From Antedon mediterranea (Eukaryota > Echinodermata > Crinoidea > Comatulida > Antedonidae): a stretch of DNA of 60,000 nucleotides. The stretch spans positions 26,162,501 through 26,222,500 of the forward strand of contig NC_092672.1 of assembly GCF_964355755.1 (NCBI RefSeq), written 5' to 3'. A model generated the notes under the pieces. That model made no database searches, was not told the DNA's origin, and saw only the letters and a list, made by a program, of their open reading frames with translations. The position numbers and the translations under genes are program-made. This document shows, piece by piece, positions 19,069-31,000 of this stretch. Every line of letters starts with the position of its first letter. Positions within the stretch are counted from its first letter, which is position 1.

Positions 19069-22000
19069 GTAGTATATGCACGCGCACTTATATATATGCG
19101 TACTGCGCATATGCTCTGACGAGGTTAGCCTACAAAACGTTCTATACTATTGTTCATGACTACTAGTTGGTTTCATTAAATACGTTCATTATTATACTCA
19201 TCTCAACGTACTTATTAATTTGTCTACGACGATACACGACACTGGCGACGAGGATACAGGCACATTTACATAGAGAGAAACGGAAGTATAATAATATTAT
19301 AAAACTAGGCCTAGGCTAGCAGTTTTTGATTTTCCAACAACGGCAACCGTAACCAAGGAACCGCACAGGCTAATAACGATTCTGAGCGCCCTGAACGTAC
19401 AGAACGAAGCGCGGTAATGGCAGCGGCTAATACCAGAATTCTATTCGAGGAATTCAACGTCCAGGATGGAGACATAGATACGTATGTGGACAGGCTGGAA
19501 CAATATTTTGTGGCATTAGATATCAATGACGGAGGTAAGAAAAGAGCGATATTATTGAGTAGTTTAGGAGAGACTGGATACACAACGATACGAGATTTGT
19601 GTTTTCCTGATAAACCAAGTACAAAATCGTACGATACGCTCACAACCAAGCTCAAAGAGCATTACAAACCTACTCGAATAACGATTTCTGAACGATTTAT
19701 ATTCAGAAATGTAAAACAGACACCGGGACAGACTATTTCTCAATTTGTATCCCATCTAAAGAAAAAGGCGATAGGCCTACATTGTGGTTTTGAAGGAGAG
19801 GCATTGGAAAACGCACTGCGTGATCAGTTCGTATGTGGACTAATAAGTCAGAGCATCCAAAAGAAATTATTGACAAAGAACCATACGTTCAAGGAAGCAC
19901 CAGACATAGCCATAGCCTCGGAGGCAGCAACAGCGAATATGAAAAGTATGTCGCACGATGTGGACAAGCCAATCAACCACGTTACGTCTAACAGCAGGAA
20001 GTCTACAAAAACGTATCAAGCGTCAAAACAAACACGAACGCAGAAATGTGACCGCTGTGGTATGAACAATCATACAAGAGATACGTGTAAATACAAAAAC
20101 GCTACATGCTTTAAATGCAACAAACAAGGACACCTAAAATCAGAATGCAGGCAGTCGAGTAAATCAACAAAACAATATAAACCTAAATCCATCAAGCAAG
20201 TAGAAGCACCGGATTACGACGAAGGTAATGACGATTTTGTAGATACAATGTTTTGCGTAGGCATTAAGCAGGACAATTCGGTACCACCAATAACGGTACA
20301 GATGCGAGTTGATGATATAGATATTGATTTTGAAGTAGATACGGGCGCAGCAGTATCGATAATTAGCTTTGACGATTACGAAAGCAAGCTTAGCCATCTA
20401 CCATTAAAGTCAGTAAAACGTACACTTCACGCATACACAGGTACTAAGCTCGATATAGCAGGAGAAATTAAAGTCACCGTGAACTATAGGGGCCAGAGTA
20501 ACGTTCTCCCACTGATAGTAGTGAGAACACAGCGACGAAACTCACCACCCTTGCTTGGAAGAACCTGGTTAGAAGTGATTAAGTTGGACTGGAAGTCATT
20601 ATTTCCACCATCGCTTGCTCAGAATTCGGTAGAAATAGATAACGATGTCGGTCAGTCATTCAAACGGAAGTTCCCAGAAGTTTTCCGAACGGAATTAGGT
20701 ACGGTTCAGGGACACAAAGTGACATTACATCTAAAAGTGAACGCAATCCCAAAATTCTGCAAAGCTCGAAATGTTCCATTTGCGCTACGCTCCGCAGTTG
20801 AGGTAGAGTTAGACAGAATGCAAAACGAAGGAGTTATTTATCCGGTAGACTTTAGTCAGTGGGCAACCCCATTGGTATGTATTCCAAAGGCCGATGGCAG
20901 GGTACGTGTCTGCGGAGATTATAAAGTAACAGTCGAGTTTAAATTGCGACCAATATCCAATTCCGACCCCAGAGGAAGTTTTCACCAAGTTGGGAGGTGG
21001 AAAGCGATTCTCTAAGATTGATTTGAAATGTGCGTACCAGCAGTTAGTACTGGAAGACGAGGCGCAAGAGTTGGTAACGATCAACACGCACCGCGGATTA
21101 TATCGATACACGAGGTTACCGTTTGGTATTTCGTCCAGTCCAGCCATATGGCAGCGATTCATAGAACAGGTGATAGCAGGACTTAAAGGAACATGTGCGA
21201 TCATGGACGATGTTCTTGTTACAGGTGCGTCTGATAAAGAGCATATTAGTAATCTTGAGAAACTATTTGAGAGATTTAACAAGTATGGTCTCAGAGTGAA
21301 AGCTGAGAAATGCGCGTTTGTACAAAAGGAAGTAGTCTACATGGAACGTAAGCTATCAGCAGCAGGAATTCAACCGACAGACGATAAAGTGAAAGCCATC
21401 AAGGATGCACGAGCACCACAGAATGCAACAGAACTAAGATCCTGGCTAGGACTAGTTAACTATCACGCGTCATTTATTCCACGATTATCGACGATGATAC
21501 ATCCTTTGAATGAGCTGTTGGGAAGCAAACCATGGTCATGGACTGTCGACTGTAGTAAAGCGTTTAACGCGGTAAAGCGAATTATTAGCGAAGACATGAT
21601 GTTGACGCATTATGACCCATTAAAACCACTGGAACTATACACGGACGCATCACCATACGGAGTTGGCGCAGTCATTTGCCACGTAAACGAGAACAATATC
21701 AAAACACCGATTGCGTACGCATCGCGAAGCCTGCATAAACACGAAAAGGGTTATGCACAACTAGACAAGGAAGCCCTAAGCATCATGTTTGGACTTCAAA
21801 GGTTTAGAACATACTTATACGGACGGAAATTCACGATAAGAACTGATCATAAGCCACTTGAACGCATTCTAGGACCTAAATCAGCTATTCCGACACTGGC
21901 CGCACAGAGATTACAGCGATGGGCAATCGTGCTGTCAGCGTTCGAATACGATTTAAAGTTCATTCCTGGAAAACAGAACGTAATTGCCGACGCACTCTCA

Positions 22001-25000
22001 CGTCTCCCAATGCCATACGAAGGACGGGAAGACGATGCAGTATATAACATAGCGGGGCATACATTAGACAATTTGCCAGTCACGAGTACGAACGTACAAC
22101 AGCATACCAGGAAAGACCCGCTATTGAGCAAAGTGTTATACATGGTACAGACAGGTTTATGGCAGTCAGAAAACGACGACGATCTAAAACCATTCCTACA
22201 CCGAAGAGACGAATTGAGTGTAGAACAGGACTGTTTGCTGTGGGGATACAGGGTAGTGATTCCACTGAAACTCAGAGGGGCAGTTCTGGAGGAGCTTCAT
22301 TGTGCTCACCCCGGAATCGTGCGTATGAAAGAGATTGCGCGAAGTCATGTCTGGTGGCCCCAGATAGATTCCGACATTGAACGATTGGTGAAGCAATGTC
22401 AAGCATGTCACCAAACACAAAGTCGACCAAGCGTAGCACCAATGATGCCCTGGATCTGGCCAAATCAGCCTTGGACACGAATACATATTGACTATGCGCA
22501 GAAAGATAAACGAGATTATCTAGTAGTGGTTGACTCATATTCGAAATGGCCAGAAGTCGTTCAGATGAACAGTACGACGAGTGCAGCGACCATCAAAGCG
22601 ATGAGAGAGTTGTTGACAAGTATTTACACTTGATTATAATATTGTAATGACATATGACCTTTGACACGGAACTGAATAAACGACCTCTTTGGTCACGAAC
22701 CTGAACGAGCGTGTATGACTATGAATTATATGATATTCTAAAGTCCCAAAACATGTCAATGGCGACGAGGATTGGTATACAAAGTATATAGGCGTATTAC
22801 GTGAGTTATATACAAGTTACTGAGAATGATTAGGCTAGACACATTGGACAATATTCCACCATTTGAGGTAGGAAACGATCCAACTAATTTAGCGGCAAGA
22901 TGGCGGCAGTGGAAAAAGGCCGTGCATATTCTCATCACAGCGAAAGGCGTGACAGACGCGACACAGAGAGAGGCAATTTTATTGCATGCGGGAGGCATAC
23001 GCCTGCAAGAAATTTATTTTACATTGCCCGAAATAGTTGTTGAAGACGGAGAGGCGAGACCTTCTGCTTATGAAATCGCCATAAAGAAGCTTGATGCTTA
23101 TTTTGAACCTCAAGTGAACTCACCATTTGAGAGACATAAATTTAGGAAATTAAGCCAATTTGAAGCAGAATCGGTAACAAATTTTATATTTAGACTAAGA
23201 AAACAGGCTGACTTGTGTGATTTTGGCACAGAAATAGATAACAACATCAGAGATCAACTGATTGATGGATGTACGTCAGAAAAGTTAAAGAAAGTGTTGT
23301 TACAAAAAGGTAACGATTTGACTCTACCAAAAGCAGTCAACATAGCAAACTCATTTGAGCTAGTACAGAAGCAGTCGGAGACTATGGCAACGGGCAGTAC
23401 TAGTAGAACAAGTAATGTAAATGCAGTTCATCATCGTACAAATCATAGAGGTGCATCGAATGACAGAAGTAGTGGTAGTGGCAAGTATTATAAACATAAA
23501 CAAACACATCAGCAGCAACAGAATCCATGTTATAGGTGTGGAAGAGGCAGACACAAGCCGGAAGATTGTTGGTTTAAAGAGAAAGACTGTAACAATTGCA
23601 AGAAAAAGGGACACATTGCATCACAATGCAGAACAAGAAAGAATACGAGTACCAGTAAGCGACAACAACAACAAAATCAAGTACAAGCTGAAGAAAGCAC
23701 TAGTGAAGAAAGTGATGACAGTGTAATGATGGCTTCAATGATCAGCGAGTCTAATGCTTCTAACCCAATAAAAGTTGATCTTGAACTAAATGGACAGAAA
23801 TTTGACTTTGAGATTGATACAGGTGCTACATTCACTGTTGTACCTGAATGCGTATACACAAAATTATCAAATGTTTCTCTTTCAGAGACCAATATCCTTT
23901 TTAAAAGTTTTACAGGTGAACGGGTTAAACCCTTAGGTACATGTACTGTAAATGTGCAGTATAAAAACCAATGTAAGAAACTAGATATGTATGTTGTAAA
24001 AGAAACCAATCAATTGTTATTTGGCAGAGATTGGCTGCAACACATTCAACTAAATTGGTCGGAACTAATACATAGCCCACACTATGTTAACATTGTAAAT
24101 GTCGATGCTCAGATAAACAAAATACTAAATGAACACAAAAGTTTGTTTAATGGCAAATTAGGTCAACTTAAGCATACTAAAGCCCATATTGAAATGAGAG
24201 AGGGGGCTACACCTATTATCAGTAAATGTCATCGTGTACCCTATGCTTTAAAAGAACCAGTTAACAACGAAATTGACCGATTAGTCGAACAGGGAATATT
24301 AACACCTGTTAAGCATACAGAATGGGCTAGTTCAATAGTGACCATAAAGAAAGGAGAGGGTATCCGAATTTGTGGTAATTATAAAACGACTATTAATCAA
24401 AATTTGAAACCAGTGGCCCCGCCCAATATTAATGTAGACGATATCTTATCAAAACTGGCAGGGGGACAGAAATATTCAACGTTAGATTTAACACAGGCAT
24501 ATAATCAGATGGAGCTTACTGAACCATCAAAGGGTCTGTTAACGTTAATAACTGAGAAAGGTTTCTACCAAGTAAATCGACTTGTTTACGGTGTGGCTTC
24601 TGCCCCATCTATTTGGCAAAATGCGATGCTTAAAATTATTATTGGCCTAGAACAAGTCATGGTTTATTTGGATGATATAATAATAACAGGAAAAGATGAT
24701 GCTGAACATCTTAAGAATTTGGAAAAAGTTTTGATTCGATTGGAAGAGGAAGGTGTAAAACTAAAACGTGATAAATGTCATTTCATGAAAGAATCTGTTA
24801 CATATTTGGGTCATGTAATTGATAAAGATGGGGTGCATAAAAGTCCCATTAAAGTTGATCAAATTATGCAAATTCCACTTCCACAAGATGTTGGACAAAT
24901 GAGATCATATTTGGGCATGATAAATTATTATCAATCATTCATTCCAAATTTAGCTACCTTATTGAGACCATTATATGCAATGATATGTAAAGGTAAATCA

Positions 25001-28000
25001 TTTGTGTGGACTGAAGAAGCGCGAACAGCTTTTGATAATTCAAAGCAAGCACTGGCTAACTCAGGTTTTTTGGTACATTTTGACTCAAGTTTACCAGTCA
25101 AAATTGCGACGGATGCTTCACCGTATGGGGTGAGTGCTATACTTAGCCATATGATCGATGGGCAAGAGCGTCCAGTCAAAATTGCTTCACGCGCATTAAC
25201 TAAAGCGGAACAAAATTATCCTCAGATAGAACGAGAAGCGTTGGGAATTATTTTTGCGCTAAAGAAGTATTATCCATATATTTATGGAAGAAAATTTACA
25301 CTGATAACGGATAATAAACCTTTGGTTACCATATTTGGGCCTAAAAAGGGTCTACCAGTGTTAGCTGCGGAGAGAATGCAACGTTGGGCATTATTTGTAG
25401 CCGGGTTCAACTATGATATTGAATTCAGATGTAGTAAGGCAAATGCTAACGTAGATTGTTTCTCCAGGTTACCAATTGATAAAGCGGAAAACATAAACAT
25501 AGATGTAAATGTTAATTTTATGGACATGATAAATGCATTGCCTATAACAGCTGACGAAATTAGTAAAATGACTAGTAGAGATAAACATCTAAGTAAAGTG
25601 AAACGCTTAATAATGAATGGTTGGGTGTCAAATGATGATAAAACCATAGAACCATATTATTTAAGACGTAATGAATTATCGATAGAAAAAGGTTGTATTT
25701 TGTGGGGAGAGAGAGTAGTACTCCCTCCAAGGCTCCGTAGCAGGGTCATGGATGATCTACATTGTGGTCACCTGGGAGTTGTTAAAATGAAGAGCATTGC
25801 TCGCTCTTATATTTGGTTTCCGAATATTGATTCTGAAATTGAACAGTTGGCTAAGGCATGCGATCCTTGCCAACGTATTCAAAATAGACCAGCCACAGTG
25901 CCGATGCATCCCTGGGTACCTGCTAGGGAACGTTGGGAAAGAATTCATATTGATTTCGCCGGTCCATTTCAAGGAAAAATGTTCCTTATTGTAGTTGATG
26001 CATTTAGTAAATGGCCAGAAGTAAAAATAATGAATTCGACCACATCCACGAACACAATTGAAGCACTTCGACAAATGTTTAGTCAATGGGGTCTTCCACA
26101 AATAGTAGTTTCGGATAATGGAAGTCAGTTTACGGCTTCAGAATTTAAGGATTTTATGAGAGCAAATGGCATAATTCATAAGTATTCATGTCCAGGTCAT
26201 CCGGCTACTAATGGTCAGGCCGAGAGATTTGTTCAAACAATGAAACAAGGTTTGAAAGCCGCAATTGATGATAAATGTTCAATTCAAACAAGGTTAAGTA
26301 AATTTCTGTTAGCGTACAGAAACGCTGAACACAGTGTAACTAAACAATCACCTGCTCAATTGTTTGTAAAGAGACAGCTGAGAACAAGATTAGATTTACT
26401 TAGACCTAATGTTAATATAACAGTTAGAGATCACTTACATAAAGAGATGGAAAAATCTAATAAGAAAATGAGAAGTTTTGTTGTGAATGATCAAGTATAT
26501 GTAAGAGATTTTAGGAAGGAAGGGAGTCACAAAATTAAATGGGCTCCAGGAACCATAGTTGAAAAAAAAGGTCCATTAAAATATATTGTTAAAGTGGGAT
26601 CATACACATGGAAAAGGCATACAAATCAAATCAGATCTAGAATGGCTGATGTTTCAGAAACCGAGACCGGTAATCTGGAGGATTTGTTAGACCAATTGCT
26701 TGATAATGATAATTTAGAAAGTAATGTAATAAATGACAAAGTTACGGTAGTACCGGAAACACCCACTAGGACCCCAGCTCCAGTGCGAAGGTCAAATAGA
26801 GTTAGAAAAGAAAGAATGAGATTAATTGAAGAATGTTATCTAGGAAACGGGTAGAAGAAGTAATTAAGAAAGAAACAGTCAAAGTATAAGATAGGAGAAT
26901 TAACAGAATGATGTTTTATGGAATGATGAAAAGATTGTTTAAAACATTCTGGAAATGTTTTTGTTAAAATGTTTTTGTTGAAATAGTTGATTTACTTAAA
27001 ACATAACTTGTGCAAATTTATTCAGAAGATAACTTTTAATTAACAAGGGAGAATGACAAGTATTTACACTTGATTATAATATTGTAATGACATATGACCT
27101 TTGACACGGAACTGAATAAACGACCTCTTTGGTGACGAACCTGAACGAGCGTGTATGACTATGAATTATATGATATTCTAAAGTCCCAAAACATGTCAGT
27201 TGTTCAGTAGATACGGATTGCCTGTTCAACTTGTAAGCGATAATGGACCTCAATTTGTTAGCGACGAATTTGAATTCTTCTTAAAGCAAAACGGGGTGAA
27301 ACATGTAAAGGTTGCACCTTATCACGCCGCAAGCAACGGAGCGGCAGAACGAATGGTTCAATCTTTCAAAAGATCGTTAGCGGCAAGCCGAGCTAATGGG
27401 AAGGATTTCCAACAATGTTTGGACAGATTTCTTTTATCGTATCGCACAACAAAACACGCAACTACGGGACAAACGCCAGCGAAGTTATTCATGGGCCGTG
27501 AGTTGAGAACGCGAGTATCACTTTTACATCCCAGTACAGAAAACAAGGTACTTAACAAGCAGAGTGATCAGAAGCTTCATCACGACAAAACGAAAGATCT
27601 ACGAGAATTTTACCCAGGTGAAATGGTATTAGTGAAAGATTTCCGACAAGAGGGAAAGTGGTGGCCAGGTACCGTGATAGAACGTACCGCTCCAAAATCA
27701 TACGTAATTAGTGTTGAGGATGGCCGAGTGTGGAAAAGACACATTGACCAGTTGAAAGCGACAGACGCGGACGCTTACGCGAGTAAAACCCTTACTTCAC
27801 ATAGCGAGTTGGAACACAAGATTAAACAGACAGTACCAATAACGATTGCGAGCGAAACGATTGCGAACAAAGAGCAAACATCCACCAACCAACCGGTTGA
27901 AGAGGAACATAGATTGTCTTCATCGCCTGAGGTTATTCCACGACGCTCCACGCGACTTCGAAGGAAGCCAACACGACTTATCGAAGAGATATAGAACTTG

Positions 28001-31000
28001 TGAACAATGTTATTATTATGAACGTTAAAGTTATGTTGTTCATGTTTTTACACAAAATTATAATACATTCGTTGCCTATTCTTATTACTTCATTATTCCA
28101 AATTTGCATTCGTAATAGCTCGTCAACAGACTTTGGATAATGAATAGAAATAAAATTACTCCATGCATCTATTACCTCTTTCCAGAAGAGAATTTTAACA
28201 TTATCTCTAATGCTGGACAGACGTTTACAATTCGTTTCAAGTTGCATAGAGTTAGACAAATTTATTATTATGTACTTAAATAGCTTAAATATTGGGTTGT
28301 CTTCGGATTTATTGTTGAAAATTCTACGCAACCAAGTTATTTTTAATGACATAAAAAAAAAGTTCAAATCTACCATTCTTAATCCACCATGTAAGTAATC
28401 ACTTTTCATCTGATGCCGGTTTATTTTATCAGGTTTGTTTTGCCAAATAAAACGAAAAAATAAATTATTAAGACGTACTACGTATTCATTTGATGGGTTC
28501 GGTAAGGACATGATCATATGAATGAGTTTTGGTAACAAGAGTGATTTAATAATAGTTATTTTACCAATTACTGTCAAGTTTCGTTTAGACCATTGGTTTA
28601 TCATACGCTCTATCGTTAAAAACACTCTTTCATAGTTTACATTAATCATTTGAACTGCATCTAATGAAAAGTCAATACCTAAAATTGAAAATATGGCATT
28701 GCTTATCCAGTTTATCTTTTTTCTTGTTTTTAACCTTACATTGCTACCTCTCTTACTACCTATCCATACAACTTTTGTTTTTTCTTCATTTATTCTTAAA
28801 CCGGAAATACTCTCGTATGTATCCAGTGTATCGAGTGTTGCATGCAGTGATGCTTCAGACCCATCAAGTATAATGGTAGTGTCGTCTGCATATTGAGATA
28901 TTGTATATTCCTCATCTCTAATTTTAACTCCCTTAATTAGTTTGTTTTGCTTTATTAAATTATTCAATATTTCTGCACAAATTATAAAAATATATGGAGA
29001 AAGAGGGTCTCCTTGTCTACAGCCTCTTTCAATTTTAAAACGATTTGACATAGCACCGTTAACATTAACTGAGGAATACATTTCCGAATAAAAAATTGTA
29101 ATCCACCTTCTAATAGACTCGCCAAAGTTAAACATTTCCATGGCTCTATCAATGAATATATGTGAAACAGAGTCGAAGGCTTTTTCGAAGTCAATTAATA
29201 ATAGCATACCGGGAATCTTTAACTGTTCACTAAGACATATAATGTCATTCATTAGTCTAATATTTTCGCCAATAAATCTATCTGGCATAAAACCGTTTTG
29301 CTCTCTACTTATAATATGACTTAATACATTCTTTATTCGATTAGCTATACATCCAGACGCTAACTTATAGGTGATGCTTAATAGTGATATAGGTCGCCAA
29401 TTTTTTAGAAGGTCCCTTGGTTTATTCGGTTTAGGTATAAGCGTTATGATTCCAATTTGTTGAGATTGAGATAGTTTTCCGTTCTTATACACCCAATCGA
29501 GCATTCTAACTAAATAACCACTAATATTAATCCAGAAAAATTTAAAGAATTCGGCGGAGAAACCATCTTGTCCGGGACTTTTATTGTTTTTCATATTTTT
29601 AAGAACTTGTAATATTTCATCAATTGTTAATGGCCCTTCAATTTCCTCCTTTTGTTTTTGTGATAATTTTGTCATACTATTTTTTTCAAATATTGTTTTC
29701 ATAGTTACAAGATCAATTTTAACGTCTTTTAACGTCAAAATTATAATGGTGATAATTACTCACATTTGTTAATTATTATGAGGAACCAAATAAGAACTAT
29801 CTGGAACTATAGAAGCAGTAATTTAATCACGATGATTAACCTATTTGATTAACAAAATAATTAACGAAAGTTTATTGTGCTTATTGATATAATGTTAACG
29901 TTAAAATAAGAAAGGAGGAGTGTAGTATATGCACGCGCACATATATATATGCGTACTGCGCATATGCTCTGACGAGGTTAGCCTACAAAACGTTCTATAC
30001 TATTGTTCATGACTACTAGTTGGTTTCATTAAATACGTTCATTATTATACTCATCTCAACGTACTTATTAATTTGTCTACGACGATACACGACAACTACT
30101 ACCACTACCACTACTACTACTACCGAATTGCTTCAATGGCTAGTAGGACTGGACGTACAACATCCAATATAGAGTGTTCACAAGTTGGTTTCACAGGTGA
30201 AGTCACCTGGTCAAATTGCACTTTGAGAAATCCTTGAACTAAGTTGAAGCTTTTGCTTGAATTACAATAATATGAAAGTAAAATCAAGACTTATTTTGTA
30301 GTAGGCTTATAGCTCCGCCTTCCCCGCGCATTACTAAAGTTACTCCTTCCTGACCTTTTCCCATAAATCTGTGTACACTATGATAGAATTGGTCTTGTAT
30401 TCATTTTTTTAGATCTCTATCTGGTTTTTTAACACAACTTTATGAAATGTGAGATGTTGTTACAAATTCCGGTCCTATGGAACTCAAACATATATAACAC
30501 CCTAAAGCAATTTAAGTTTGTTTTATTATTATTTTACGATTTGCGTTGACTTAACGATGTGTAGCTCTGCAATCCTAAACCGACGCTGCCCAAATTTATT
30601 CTGAAGTCAAACCCTCTACATTTCTAAAGCCTCAACTTTGGCGCCTTATATAGTACAACTACGTTTTTATCCCGGTTTAGGTTTAACATTCAACTAGAAA
30701 GCATTTGAAAACTGATTTTTTATTATTATTTCATGTTTATTTTAATTGGTTATCATGTATTAAAATATTCTAGTTTCAACCGGGAATTTTCTTAGAAATA
30801 ATTTGCGTATCCACTTCTGGTCATTCCTGCACAGCTCACAGCATAATATGATATACTTTAGATACAACGGTGGAGACGTATGGTCAGCATATTGACTGCA
30901 CCATCATCAACAATCAACAATCGGATTATGTAAATATATGTAAAGTTAGAACTACTTTGCATGCTTTCATTTGACATATGTTATGAAGGTAACAGCAATA

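Larger units (their letters stand above)
19068..30094 (+). mobile_element. Ty3/gypsy LTR retrotransposon A (Mag/SURL-type, K02A2.6-like), interrupted twice
   Basis: Two 174-bp LTRs (19068-19241 and 29921-30094, TG...CA) differ at one visible position (T/A near 19088/29938) and are flanked by ACTAC. A primer-binding site, tggcgacgaggat, follows the 5' LTR; a polypurine tract, aaaggaggag, precedes the 3' LTR. Coding starts at 19417 (gag, protease, RT), is frameshifted near 20949, continues to 22613, and resumes after element B at 27199-27994 (rest of integrase). An L1-like LINE piece lies in its 3' untranslated part. It sits in intron 2 of the Ig receptor, antisense to it. It is dead as it stands. 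Confidence 0.93.

Noticed and set aside
20930-21000. Programmed frameshift in element A
   Set aside because: The break lies inside RT rather than at a gag/pol border and lacks an obvious slippery site; a single-base mutation or error is simpler.
19564-26101. Many minus-strand open frames under the retrotransposons
   Set aside because: They are shadows of the plus-strand gag-pol frames.
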